DNA of 8,625 nt from the NCBI GenBank assembly GCA_958435885.1, contig CAUBHZ010000058.1, positions 1-8,625 on the forward strand. Direction: 5' to 3'. The translations under genes were made by a program, and so were the position numbers. Source of the DNA: an uncultured Intestinimonas sp. GTDB lineage: Bacteria; Bacillota_A; Clostridia; Oscillospirales; Oscillospiraceae. The notes under the pieces were generated by a model. It was not told the origin of the DNA. It saw nothing but the letters and a program-made list of their open reading frames with translations, and did not search any database. Positions within the stretch are counted from its first letter, which is position 1; each line of letters starts with the position of its first letter. Below, in pieces: positions 1-6,624 of this stretch.

Positions 1-1050
1 CACCGGCACGGTGACGGTGGTCATGGCGGCGTCGGCCTCCGCCTTGCTGGCAAAGCGGCGCTTGTCCGCAGAGCCGAAGAGGAGCAGATACTTTCTGGGA
101 TTCTCCCCCTGGTAGCCCAGCAGGAAGTCCTGGGACCAGTAGTCGTCATAGCTGGCCTCTCCACGGTCCACCTTCTCCCAGAACTGCTTTTCTTGGACCT
201 CAGCCTGGGTCATGGGGGCGAAGTCCAGGGTGTAGACGTCGCAGGCCGTGCTGATGGAGGTACCGTAACCGCCGTCATAGTTGTAGTAGCCGGGCTCCAC
301 CTGGTAGGCCAGATAGGACAGGGGGGCGCCTACAGAGGCGCTCATCTGCTGGTCGGGAAGGATGGACTGACCGGTGGTGGTATCCACCACCCGGACGGTC
401 ACCGTCTTCTCCTCACCGTAGTGGGCCTGGTCCACCAGGCTCAGCACCCGCATGAGGAGGACGGCACCGTCGGCCCGCTGGATAACGTCAGCGCAGCCAA
501 AGGAGCCGTCGGTGCGGCCGGAGACCACCCCGTGGCCGGCGAGGGCGTCCACTGCCGCCTGATGGAAGGGGTCCATGGCGGCCCAGTCGGTGAAGGAGGC
601 GGCATTCGCCTGCTGCCAGCCATAGACGCCTGCGCTGTCGGGCAGAGCTCTGGAGAGGAGGACAGCGGCGTCCTGCCGGGTGATGGGATCGGAGAGGCTG
701 CCGCCCTGGAGGACGGCCAGAGGGTCGCTGTGCTCCAGATAGCCGGCGTTCAGGGCCGCCTGGAGCCCGGCCTGATCCCAGGCCAGACCGGAGCTCAGCG
801 CGGCGGTGTATTCGCCGGAGGCAAAGGTGCGGGCGAACATGGTGAGAAACTGCCCCCAGCTCAGGGTGCCGGAGGGGTCGATACGGCCGCTGCCCACGCC
901 CTGGATGATACCCAGATCGGCGGCCTGGGTCATGTCATCATAGGCCCAGTGGGAGACGGGCAGGTCGGTGTAGGACTGTGCGGAGGCGGCGGCGGGGAGG
1001 ACAAGAAGAGCAGCCAGGGCAAGGGCACAGACGCGTTTCCAGATCCTCAT
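1..1050 (-). CDS. Secreted protein with three S-layer homology (SLH) repeats; C-terminus missing (runs off left edge)
   Basis: The frame is open from an ATG at 1048-1050 to the window edge (350 codons, no stop). Residues 1-24 form a signal peptide: basic MRIWKR, a hydrophobic stretch, then a PAAASA signal peptidase I site before Q25. Three SLH-like repeats follow. Repeat 1 (about 26-76) contains YTDLPVSHWAYDDM and a GIIQG...G.IDPSGTLSWGQF tail. Repeat 2 (about 90-136) is more diverged. Repeat 3 (about 152-203) contains FTDWAAMD and GVVSGRTDGSFG. SLH triplets normally bind pyruvylated cell-wall polymer, so the protein is probably anchored to the outside of the wall. Residues 217-265 (TVRVVDTTTGQSI...GYYNYDGG) loosely recall MucBP-like repeats, but this is tentative. 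The remainder is unrecognised. The gene starts 35 bp after the hydrolase stop behind a GA-rich leader with only a weak ribosome binding site (GAGAGAG) and no visible promoter, so it is probably co-transcribed. The ligand or enzymatic role is unknown. Confidence 0.85.
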   Translation of the reverse strand, partial: MRIWKRVCALALAALLVLPAAASAQSYTDLPVSHWAYDDMTQAADLGIIQGVGSGRIDPSGTLSWGQFLTMFARTFASGEYTAALSSGLAWDQAGLQAALNAGYLEHSDPLAVLQGGSLSDPITRQDAAVLLSRALPDSAGVYGWQQANAASFTDWAAMDPFHQAAVDALAGHGVVSGRTDGSFGCADVIQRADGAVLLMRVLSLVDQAHYGEEKTVTVRVVDTTTGQSILPDQQMSASVGAPLSYLAYQVEPGYYNYDGGYGTSISTACDVYTLDFAPMTQAEVQEKQFWEKVDRGEASYDDYWSQDFLLGYQGENPRKYLLLFGSADKRRFASKAEADAAMTTVTVPV

Positions 1051-1085
1051 GATTTCTCTCTCTCTTTTCTCTTTTTATGTTGGGG

Positions 1086-1655
1086 TCACTTCAACGCCTT
1101 GGATACCACCTTGAAGGCGGGGGTGCCGGAGACCTTCAGCAGATCGAAGGCGGCGCCCTCGGCGGTGAGGACGCAGGCGCCCATCCGGTCCATGAGAGTC
1201 AGGCCATTCTGATAGTTGTAGGGGGAGCGGGAGCAGATGGCGTCTCCCACGGCGAAGACCCTGTAATCCCGCTCCAGCAGGCTGCGGACCGTCTGATAGA
1301 CACACACGTGGGTCTCGGTGCCGCAGACCATGACGCTGCGCCGGCCCAGCTTTTCCAACACCGGCAGCAGGCCGTCCCGGGCGGCGTCAAAGGAGGATTT
1401 CTCCAGCTTGTGGACGTCCTGGGGCAGCAGCTGGGCCAGCTCGGGCACGGTGGGTCCCAGGCCCTGGGGATACTGCTCGGTGACCACGACAGGGATATTC
1501 AGTGCCTGGGCAGCGGTAAGGAGAATGCCGGTGTTCCGGCACAGCCGCTGGGCATCCGGCATGGCGGCCATGAGCTTGGTCTGGACGTCGATGATGAGGA
1601 GGACGGCCTCCTCCGCATCCAGGTGAAAGCGGGACAAGAGTTCGGTACGATCCAT
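1086..1655 (-). CDS. Isochorismatase-fold cysteine hydrolase (YcaC/ISOC-like)
   Basis: This 189-residue protein is of normal length for the isochorismatase-like hydrolase superfamily. The catalytic triad is visible: D23 in LLIIDVQ, K86 in KLEKSSFDA, and nucleophile C118 in CGTETHVCV. The TEQYPQGLGPTVPEL segment (59-73) and the GTETHVCVYQT segment resemble the ISOC1/YcaC-related branch rather than true isochorismatases or nicotinamidases. The substrate cannot be read from sequence; small amides or related C-N/C-O bonds are typical of the family. No signal peptide is present, so it should be cytoplasmic. The ATG at 1653-1655 was chosen because GGAAAGGA lies just upstream. An in-frame TTG at 1683-1685 would add ten residues but has no better ribosome site. 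The gene follows the tetR stop by 30 bp, consistent with one operon. Confidence 0.9.
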   Translation of the reverse strand: MDRTELLSRFHLDAEEAVLLIIDVQTKLMAAMPDAQRLCRNTGILLTAAQALNIPVVVTEQYPQGLGPTVPELAQLLPQDVHKLEKSSFDAARDGLLPVLEKLGRRSVMVCGTETHVCVYQTVRSLLERDYRVFAVGDAICSRSPYNYQNGLTLMDRMGACVLTAEGAAFDLLKVSGTPAFKVVSKALK

Positions 1656-1685
1656 AAGCAGGTCCTTTCCGGGGCAGCGCCCCAA

Positions 1686-2279
1686 TTATATCTGCCCCCG
1701 CGGGGCGGGCGGCTCGGCCTGGGTGCCCTCCTCAAAGGGACCCAGCTCATCGACGGCGTGGCGGGCCAGGCGGAACAGGATGTGCCGCAGCTGGCTCAGA
1801 TACTCCTCCGGGGGGATCTGGGCTCCCTCGGTGAGCCAGCGGATGATGGAGATGAGGATGGCGTCGCTGAAGAAGGTGACATAAAAGTCCACGTGCTCCA
1901 CGCCGTCAAAGATGTCCTGGGTGAAGAAGGACATGATGGGGGTGATGGCCTGGCCGAAGTACTCCCGGAAGGAGTTCTGGCCGGAGATGAGCAGGGCGCT
2001 GCGGTAGAAGGTCTGCTCCCGGTAAAAATAGGCGCACATGTCCTCCAGGAGGGCCCAGCCGCTGTGGTAGGCCTCCGGACGGATGGACTGGAGAAACTCG
2101 GAGTCGAAGATCCAGTTCACCAGGTCGTATTTGTCCCGGAAGTGGTAGTAGAAGCTCTTTCTGCTCATGCTGCAGGCCTGACAGATGTCGCCCACGCTGA
2201 TCTTGGAGAAGGGCTCGGTGCGCATCAGGTCCTTCATGGCCTGGGCCAGGGCACGCTTTGTGATGTTGGAGTCCGGCAT
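1686..2279 (-). CDS. TetR/AcrR-family transcriptional regulator
   Basis: This 197-residue protein has a classic TetR N-terminal helix-turn-helix. The DNA-binding region spans about residues 8-55, with FSKISVGDICQACSMSR followed by KSFYYHFRDKYDL, the conserved recognition helix and YYHF signature. The C-terminal ligand and dimerisation half (about 60-180) is helical and not recognisably tied to a ligand. The last 20 residues are rich in Pro, Glu and Ala and look like a tail. The ATG is preceded by GGGAGGTGATGTC, an excellent ribosome site. The gene is the first of a tetR-hydrolase-SLH group with its own strong promoter and lies directly downstream of a MATE efflux gene on the same strand. TetR proteins commonly autoregulate and control nearby efflux genes. 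Control of the MATE gene would require binding near 5055-5083, where no matching site was noticed, so autoregulation is the safer guess. Confidence 0.92.
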   Translation of the reverse strand: MPDSNITKRALAQAMKDLMRTEPFSKISVGDICQACSMSRKSFYYHFRDKYDLVNWIFDSEFLQSIRPEAYHSGWALLEDMCAYFYREQTFYRSALLISGQNSFREYFGQAITPIMSFFTQDIFDGVEHVDFYVTFFSDAILISIIRWLTEGAQIPPEEYLSQLRHILFRLARHAVDELGPFEEGTQAEPPAPRGQI

Positions 2280-2316
2280 GACATCACCTCCCGGCGCGGA
2301 GTAGGCGCCGCCGGAA

Positions 2317-2361
2317 TTACATGGAAAAATATTGAAAAACAGTATTTTACATGAAAAATAT
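2317..2361. promoter_or_regulatory. AT-rich repeat/imperfect palindrome in the tetR leader (candidate operator)
   Basis: Two near-identical direct repeats, TTACATGGAAAAATAT (2317-2332) and TTACATGAAAAATAT (2347-2361), start 30 bp apart and differ by one G. Between and overlapping them is an imperfect inverted repeat. Its left arm is ATGGAAAAATATTG (2321-2334), the spacer is AAAAA, and the right arm is CAGTATTTTACAT (2340-2352); the arms match except for one gap and two mismatches. The block lies in the transcribed leader of tetR, about 45-90 bases after the presumed start site. It could be a TetR operator or an RNA hairpin. No regulator assignment is possible from sequence alone. Confidence 0.4.
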
Positions 2362-2370
2362 AGGGATATA

Positions 2371-2385
2371 GTCCAGAAACTGGTC
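2371..2385. promoter_or_regulatory. Short inverted repeat downstream of the tetR promoter (weak operator candidate)
   Basis: A 15-bp near-palindrome has core arms CCAG and CTGG around AAA, plus an outer G-C pair and one mismatch. It sits roughly 20-35 bp downstream of the presumed tetR start site, a position from which a repressor could block transcription. The arms are short, so chance occurrence is quite possible. Confidence 0.22.
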
Positions 2386-2411
2386 GAAATATAACGGGCT
2401 CAACAGGCTTT

Positions 2412-2440
2412 ATTATAGCAGTTCGGTGTGTTTTTTTCAA
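2412..2440 (-). promoter_or_regulatory. Sigma-A promoter with extended -10 for tetR-hydrolase-SLH
   Basis: On the minus strand, TTGAAA (plus 2435-2440) is followed by a 17-bp spacer and TATAAT (plus 2412-2417). The spacer ends in TGC, giving an extended -10 element. This is near-consensus in both boxes and spacing. Transcription should start near 2405, giving a leader of about 125 bases before the tetR ATG. The -35 box begins 15 bp after the MATE stop codon, and no intrinsic terminator with a U-tract is seen between them. Confidence 0.8.
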
Positions 2441-2454
2441 CCCGCCCGGGAAGG

Positions 2455-3822
2455 TCAGGCCCGGGTGATGTCGTTGATCCACACCCGGGAGCGGAACCGG
2501 CGCACACCGGCGCCGAACTTGGTGATCTGCTCCATGGTGATGCCCACATAGACCCAGAAGATGCCCCATTTCAGCACCAGGCCGAAGAGGGCGGTGAGGG
2601 GCAGGGCCACGCACCAGAGGGGGAGAGTGTCGATGCGCATGGCGGCCCGGACGTCGCCGCCGCCCCGCAGGACCCCCACGGTGTTGTTGCTGTTGAAGGC
2701 CCGGAGGGCCAGGAAGACGCCGGTGAAGGTGAGCATCATGGTGGCCGTCCCGGCGGCGGAGGGGGAGAGGTGGAACCGGGGGTAGACCGCCCAGGGCAGC
2801 ACCCACCAGGCCGCCGCCGCCAGCAGCAGGCCGATGATGCCGCCGGCGGCCAGGGCCAGGGTGTCCATGGCGGCGCCCACCTGATAGACCGACTCCTTCC
2901 CCCGGCCGGCGCCGATCTCCCGGCCCACGATGATGGCGGTGGTGCCGCTGATGGCAAAGATGACCACGGTGCAGATGTCCTCGATGTTGCCGGCCAGGGC
3001 GCGGGCGGCCAGGATCTCGGTGCTCCCCTCCATGTGGCCCATGACCACCTTGTAAAGGGAGGTGCCCAGGCCCCAGAGGGTCTCGTTGACCACCACCGGG
3101 CCGGAGTAGCGCAGGAAGCGCCACAGCAGCTCGGTACCCGGCCGGAGGGCCAGACCCAGCCGCAGGCGGAAACGGCGGTTGGTGAGGGCGTACACCGCCA
3201 TGACCAGGAATTCCACCACCCGGGAGAGGAGGGTGGCCGTGGCGGCGCCGGTGACCCCCAGCTGAGGGGCGCCCAGGTTGCCGAAGATGAGGACCCAGTT
3301 GAGGAAGGTGTTGGTGCACATGGAGACGGAGAAGATGGCGAGACCCAGCCGGGGGTGCTCCATGCTGCGGTGTGCTCCCACATAGACGCCGGTGATGCTG
3401 TTGAGGATGTAGGAGGGCCCCACGATGCGGGCGTAGCCCGCCGCCAGCTTTGCCAGGGCGGGATCGTTGGTGAGCAGGCCCATGAGCTGCTCCGGGAAGC
3501 CGCTCATAACCAGCGCGAAGAGGACCGAGATGGCGCCGGCCACATAGCAGCCCACCCCCATGACCCGGTTGATGCTGTCGGTGTCCCCCTTGCCCCAGTA
3601 CTGGCTGATGAGGACGGAGGAGCCGCTCTGGAGACCGAAGATCACCAGCTGGATCACAAAGACGGGGATGTTGGCCAGGGTCACCGCCGCCAGGGGAGCC
3701 TCTCCCAGGGCGCCCACCATGAAGGTGTCCACCAGCCCCAGGGAGGTGGTGATGAGGTTCTGGGCCACGATGGGCAGGGCCAGGGTCACCACGTCCCGGT
3801 AAAAGGCCCTGCCCCGCCTCAT
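2455..3822 (-). CDS. MATE-family multidrug/cation antiporter
   Basis: This 455-residue polytopic membrane protein has the usual MATE length and a twofold arrangement of about twelve hydrophobic segments. The N-terminus carries the family pattern LALPIVAQNLITTSLGLVDT followed by MVGALGE and SQYWGKGD. The second half begins with RYSGPVVVNETLWGLGTSLY and includes RGGGDVRAAMRID near the C-terminal bundle. MATE proteins export cationic drugs, toxins or metabolites using a Na+ or H+ gradient; neither substrate nor coupling ion can be read here. Its start lies only 16 bp after the desulfurase stop if the ATG at 3820-3822 is used, or 4 bp if an in-frame GTG at 3832-3834 is used. The ATG is preferred because MRRGRAFYRD matches usual family N-termini. 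Neither start has a good ribosome site, which points to translational coupling with the upstream gene. Confidence 0.93.
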   Translation of the reverse strand: MRRGRAFYRDVVTLALPIVAQNLITTSLGLVDTFMVGALGEAPLAAVTLANIPVFVIQLVIFGLQSGSSVLISQYWGKGDTDSINRVMGVGCYVAGAISVLFALVMSGFPEQLMGLLTNDPALAKLAAGYARIVGPSYILNSITGVYVGAHRSMEHPRLGLAIFSVSMCTNTFLNWVLIFGNLGAPQLGVTGAATATLLSRVVEFLVMAVYALTNRRFRLRLGLALRPGTELLWRFLRYSGPVVVNETLWGLGTSLYKVVMGHMEGSTEILAARALAGNIEDICTVVIFAISGTTAIIVGREIGAGRGKESVYQVGAAMDTLALAAGGIIGLLLAAAAWWVLPWAVYPRFHLSPSAAGTATMMLTFTGVFLALRAFNSNNTVGVLRGGGDVRAAMRIDTLPLWCVALPLTALFGLVLKWGIFWVYVGITMEQITKFGAGVRRFRSRVWINDITRA

Positions 3823-3838
3823 ATGGGCCAGCACGGCC

Positions 3839-4972
3839 TTACCGGGCGGATACCCGGGCGGAGGTGATCTCCGCCAGGGCCTGTACCAGGGCGTCGGCCT
3901 CTTCGGGGGTGCTCTCCGGGGAGAAGGACACCCGCAGGGTGCCCATCAGCTCCGTCTTGGGCCGGCCGGTGGCGGCAAAGACGTGGCTGGGCTTGCCCCG
4001 GTGGCAGGCCGAGCCGGAGGAGACGCAGATGCCCCGGTCGCTGAGCTCCCGCACCAGCATCTCACTGGGGTAGCCCGGCAGAGAGATGGCGCAGATGTGA
4101 GGGGCATCCCCGGCGCTCACCACCACGCCCTGGGGCAGAACGGCGGAAAAAGACTCCAAAAAGTGATTTTTTACCTCTAGAATACGATGGGTATATGCCT
4201 CCCGGTGGTCCATCCAGGCCTGGCAGGCGGCGGCCAGGGCGGCGATCTGGGCGGTGGGCTCGGTGCCGGGACGGAGGCCGTTCTCCTGTCCGCCTCCCAG
4301 CAGCAGGGGCTTGAGCTTCAGACCCTTGCGGATGTAGAGGGCGCCGATGCCCTTGGGGGCACGGACCTTGTGGCCGCTGATGGTGAGCAGGTCCACCCCC
4401 AGGTCCTTGGGGGTGAAGGGCACCTTTAAAAAGGCCTGGACGGCGTCGGTGTGGAGGAGGGCGGGGGAGCCGGCGGCCCGGATTGCCTCCGCAGCCTCCT
4501 TTACCGGGAGAATGGTGCCCAGCTCGTTGTTCACCAGCATCATGGACACCAGCACCGTGTCCGGCCGCAGGGCGGCGGCCAGGTCCTTGGGGTCGATATG
4601 GCCCTGCCGGTCGGGCCGCAGGTAGGTCACCTCGCAGCCTTCGTTGGCCAGGGCCCGGATGGGCTCCAGCACGGCGGCGTGTTCGATGGCGGTGGTGATG
4701 ATGTGGCGGCCCTTCCGCTTGCCGTACTCCACGGCGGCCCGAATGGCCCAGTTGTCCCCCTCGGTGCCGCAGGAGGTGAAGGTGAGCTCCTCGGGCAGGC
4801 AGCCCACCGCCGCCGCCACCACGGCCCGGTCGGCCCGGAGCCGCTCCGCCGCCGCCGCGCCGTGGGCGTACCGGGAGGAAGGATTCCCAAACTCCTCCGT
4901 CATGACGGCCATGGCGGCCCGGGCCGCCTCCGGGCACACCCTGGTGGTGGCCGCGTTGTCCAGATAGATCAT
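3839..4972 (-). CDS. Cysteine desulfurase, NifS/IscS-like (aminotransferase class V, PLP)
   Basis: This 377-residue PLP enzyme should convert L-cysteine to alanine and an enzyme-bound persulfide, supplying sulfur for Fe-S clusters or thio-cofactors. The start MIYLDNAATT is the canonical N-terminus. Other landmarks are FTSCGTEGDNWAI (65-77), H98 in IEHAAV, NNELGT (148-153), D176 in HTDAVQ, PLP-binding K202 in SGHKVRAPKG, and catalytic C323 in VSSGSACHRG. The SSGSAC loop resembles group I (NifS/IscS) rather than SufS. Minor deviations are SCGTEGDN in place of the common SGGTESDN, and GTEPTAQI at 236-243. The ATG at 4970-4972 was chosen because the family N-terminus begins there and AAGGAG lies 11 bases upstream. 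An 89-codon upstream extension would cross the promoter. No IscU, IscR or thiI-type partner is present in the window; the downstream gene is a MATE transporter. Confidence 0.93.
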   Translation of the reverse strand: MIYLDNAATTRVCPEAARAAMAVMTEEFGNPSSRYAHGAAAAERLRADRAVVAAAVGCLPEELTFTSCGTEGDNWAIRAAVEYGKRKGRHIITTAIEHAAVLEPIRALANEGCEVTYLRPDRQGHIDPKDLAAALRPDTVLVSMMLVNNELGTILPVKEAAEAIRAAGSPALLHTDAVQAFLKVPFTPKDLGVDLLTISGHKVRAPKGIGALYIRKGLKLKPLLLGGGQENGLRPGTEPTAQIAALAAACQAWMDHREAYTHRILEVKNHFLESFSAVLPQGVVVSAGDAPHICAISLPGYPSEMLVRELSDRGICVSSGSACHRGKPSHVFAATGRPKTELMGTLRVSFSPESTPEEADALVQALAEITSARVSAR

Positions 4973-5015
4973 GTGCGCCTGCGCTCCTTCTCCTGTCTCA
5001 AAACAGACGATTTTG

Positions 5016-5041
5016 GGGCCGGAAAAGGGTTTGTCCGGCCC
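5016..5041 (-). other. Stem-loop in the cysteine desulfurase leader
   Basis: A perfect 8-bp GC-rich inverted repeat, GGGCCGGA and TCCGGCCC, encloses a 10-base loop. It lies just inside the presumed transcript that starts near 5048. The minus-strand sequence after the stem lacks a U-tract, so it is not an intrinsic terminator. It may stabilise the leader or be incidental in GC-rich DNA. It matches no known riboswitch that I can recognise. Confidence 0.35.
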
Positions 5042-5054
5042 GCAGATAAACAAT

Positions 5055-5083
5055 ATTCTACCGCCGCTGGGGAAAACCGTCAA
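5055..5083 (-). promoter_or_regulatory. Sigma-A promoter for cysteine desulfurase-MATE operon
   Basis: On the minus strand, TTGACG (plus 5078-5083) and TAGAAT (plus 5055-5060) are separated by exactly 17 bp. Each box differs from consensus at one base. The expected start is near 5048, leaving a leader of about 75 bases before the desulfurase ATG. It is back-to-back with the flavodiiron promoter, with about 60 bp between the two -35 boxes. Confidence 0.8.
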
Positions 5084-5144
5084 GAGGCGGCGGAATGGGG
5101 GCGGAGCGGGGCGGGTTTTTGGTGGATTTGCGGCGGGATAACGG

Positions 5145-5173
5145 TTGACAGACCGGCTCAGGGAAGATATACT
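5145..5173 (+). promoter_or_regulatory. Sigma-A promoter for the flavodiiron protein gene
   Basis: A perfect TTGACA (5145-5150), a 17-bp spacer and TATACT (5168-5173) form a near-ideal sigma-A promoter. The start site should fall around 5179-5181, giving a leader of about 60 bases. The start-site region coincides with a perfect palindrome, which implies that this intrinsically strong promoter is repressed under some condition. Confidence 0.87.
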
Positions 5174-5174
5174 A

Positions 5175-5189
5175 AATTCCGACGGAATT
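5175..5189. promoter_or_regulatory. Perfect 15-bp palindromic operator candidate over the flavodiiron start site
   Basis: The sequence AATTCCG-A-CGGAATT is a perfect inverted repeat with 7-base arms and a single central base. It begins two bases after the -10 box and covers the expected transcription start. A further GGAATT half-site lies at 5194-5199, 10 bp (one helical turn) from the right arm's GGAATT at 5184-5189. A dimeric repressor bound here would occlude RNA polymerase. The site does not match the AT-rich PerR box that controls flavodiiron genes in some clostridia. The cognate regulator is not identified. Confidence 0.6.
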
Positions 5190-5202
5190 ACAAGGAATTG
5201 CA

Positions 5203-5223
5203 GGGCGGGCCACGCCCCCGCCC
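5203..5223 (+). other. GC-rich stem-loop just upstream of the flavodiiron ribosome site
   Basis: A perfect 7-bp stem, GGGCGGG with CCCGCCC, encloses a 7-base loop and ends 18 bases before the ATG. It sits immediately 5' of the AAGGAAGG ribosome site, so it leaves that site exposed. It may stabilise the mRNA 5' end. It is not followed by a U-tract. Confidence 0.4.
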
Positions 5224-5241
5224 GGGAAAGGAAGGACATTC

Positions 5242-6624
5242 ATGAGCGCAATCAAGCTCCGGGAGAACATCTGGTCTGTAGGCATCCAGAACCCCGCCCT
5301 GCGGGTGTTCGACATCGTGATGGAGTCCAAGTACGGCACCAGCTACAACGCCTACCTGGTCACCGGCGGGGAGAAGACCGCCCTCATCGAGGCCGTCCAC
5401 AGGGACTACTTCGATGAGCTGGTGCGGAACGTGGAGGAGGTCATGCCCATCGAGAAGGTGGACTACCTCATCATGAACCACACCGAGCCCGACCACTCCG
5501 GCGGCGTCCGGGCCCTGCTGGACCGCTGCCCCAACCTGACGGTGCTTTGCTCCGCCTCGGCCAAGAAGTTCCTGAGCGCCATCGCCAACGAGACGTTCCC
5601 CTGCCAGGTGGTGAAGAACGGGGACACCCTGGACCTGGGCGGCAAGACCCTCACCTTCATCTCCGCCCCCCTGCTCCACTGGCCCGACTCCATGTTCACC
5701 TGGGACGAGGCCGACAAGACCCTTTTCACCTGCGACTTCCTGGGCGCCCACTTCTGTGAGCCCTCCATGGTGGACACCGGCATCCACGCCGTCTACCGCC
5801 GGGCCTACGAGGGGGAGCTGCGCTACTACTTCGACTGCATCTTCGGGCCCTTCAAGCCCGCCGTGCTGGACGGCCTGGACAAGATGCCCGCCGAGGCCGA
5901 GCTGGTGTGCACCAGCCACGGTCCCTGCCTCACCACCGCCACCCTGGCCCAGGTGAAGGAGTGCTACCGCCAGTGGGCCACCCCCGCCCCCCGGCCCGCC
6001 GTGAAGACCGCCGCGGTGCTCTACTGCTCCGCCTACGGCTGCACCGCCGCCCTGGCCAAGGCCGCCGCCCAGGCCCTGACCGACGACGGCTGCCAGGTCA
6101 CCACCGTGGACCTGGTGGACCCCCAGGGCGCCAATGTAGCCGGCCTGGTGAACGGCTGTGACATCGTCCTCTTCGGCGCCCCCACCATCAACCGCTCCGC
6201 CCCCGAGGCCATCTGGAACGCCGTCCACGCCGTGGACGCCATCAACACCCGGGGCCGGGCCGCCGGTGCCTTCGGCTCCTTCGGCTGGACCGGTGAGGCC
6301 GCCGGCATGGTCCACGAGCAGCTCAAGCAGCTGAAGTTCGCCGTGCCCGAGGCACCCTTCAAGGTCTGCTTCACCCCCACCGAGGACGACCTGGCCGCCG
6401 TGGCCGCCTGGGCCCGGTCCGTGGCCGCCCTGGTGAAGGACCCCGCCCCCGCCGCCCCGGCCAAGAGCCAGAAGTACATCTGCAAGCTGTGCGGCTACAT
6501 CTACGACCCCGCCGCCGGTGACCCGGACCACGGCGTGGCTCCCGGCACCGCCTTTGCCGACGTGCCCAGCCTGTGGACCTGCCCTCTGTGCGGCATGGAC
6601 AAGGCCATGTTCAAACCCCTTTGA
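5242..6624 (+). CDS. Flavodiiron protein with C-terminal rubredoxin domain (O2/NO reductase)
   Basis: This 460-residue cytoplasmic enzyme should reduce O2 to water and/or NO to N2O, drawing electrons through its own rubredoxin and FMN. Domain 1 (about 1-248) is a metallo-beta-lactamase-like diiron fold with every expected ligand: H80, E82, D84 and H85 in NHTEPDH, H146 in [10 protein letters not shown]165 in FTCDFLGAH, and H226 in TSHGP. Domain 2 (about 255-398) is flavodoxin-like, with the FMN phosphate loop [13 protein letters not shown] and [11 protein letters not shown] Pro/Ala linker (400-409) leads to domain 3 (411-460), a rubredoxin with C414-x2-C417 and C447-x2-C450. The architecture matches flavorubredoxin (NorV type, about 480 residues). 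A separate NADH:rubredoxin reductase would be needed and is not in the window. The ATG follows AAGGAAGG at good spacing. The gene has its own strong promoter with an operator-like palindrome and is divergent from the cysteine desulfurase gene. Confidence 0.96.
   Translation: MSAIKLRENIWSVGIQNPALRVFDIVMESKYGTSYNAYLVTGGEKTALIEAVHRDYFDELVRNVEEVMPIEKVDYLIMNHTEPDHSGGVRALLDRCPNLTVLCSASAKKFLSAIANETFPCQVVKNGDTLDLGGKTLTFISAPLLHWPDSMFTWDEADKTLFTCDFLGAHFCEPSMVDTGIHAVYRRAYEGELRYYFDCIFGPFKPAVLDGLDKMPAEAELVCTSHGPCLTTATLAQVKECYRQWATPAPRPAVKTAAVLYCSAYGCTAALAKAAAQALTDDGCQVTTVDLVDPQGANVAGLVNGCDIVLFGAPTINRSAPEAIWNAVHAVDAINTRGRAAGAFGSFGWTGEAAGMVHEQLKQLKFAVPEAPFKVCFTPTEDDLAAVAAWARSVAALVKDPAPAAPAKSQKYICKLCGYIYDPAAGDPDHGVAPGTAFADVPSLWTCPLCGMDKAMFKPL

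Noticed and set aside
193..1212. Long plus-strand open frame (about 339 codons)
   Set aside because: It is antisense to the SLH gene and part of the hydrolase gene, is rich in Gly, Val, Ala and His as expected for reverse-strand reading of GC-rich codons, and shows no recognisable domain.
1656..1685. TTG start ten codons upstream for the isochorismatase-fold hydrolase
   Set aside because: The ATG at 1653-1655 has a good GGAAAGGA ribosome site within this stretch, and the family alignment does not need the extra residues.
2441..2452. CCCG/CGGG hairpin near the MATE stop as an intrinsic terminator
   Set aside because: The loop would be only two bases, and on the MATE-coding strand the stem is followed by an A-run, not a T-run.
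2428..3867. Long plus-strand open frame opposite the MATE gene
   Set aside because: The low-complexity Gly/His/Asp/Gln composition is typical of a shadow frame; the minus-strand MATE protein is unambiguous.
4973..5239. 89-codon N-terminal extension of the cysteine desulfurase
   Set aside because: It would cover the sigma-A promoter and leader stem-loop and has no family similarity; the canonical MIYLDNAATT start lies at 4972.
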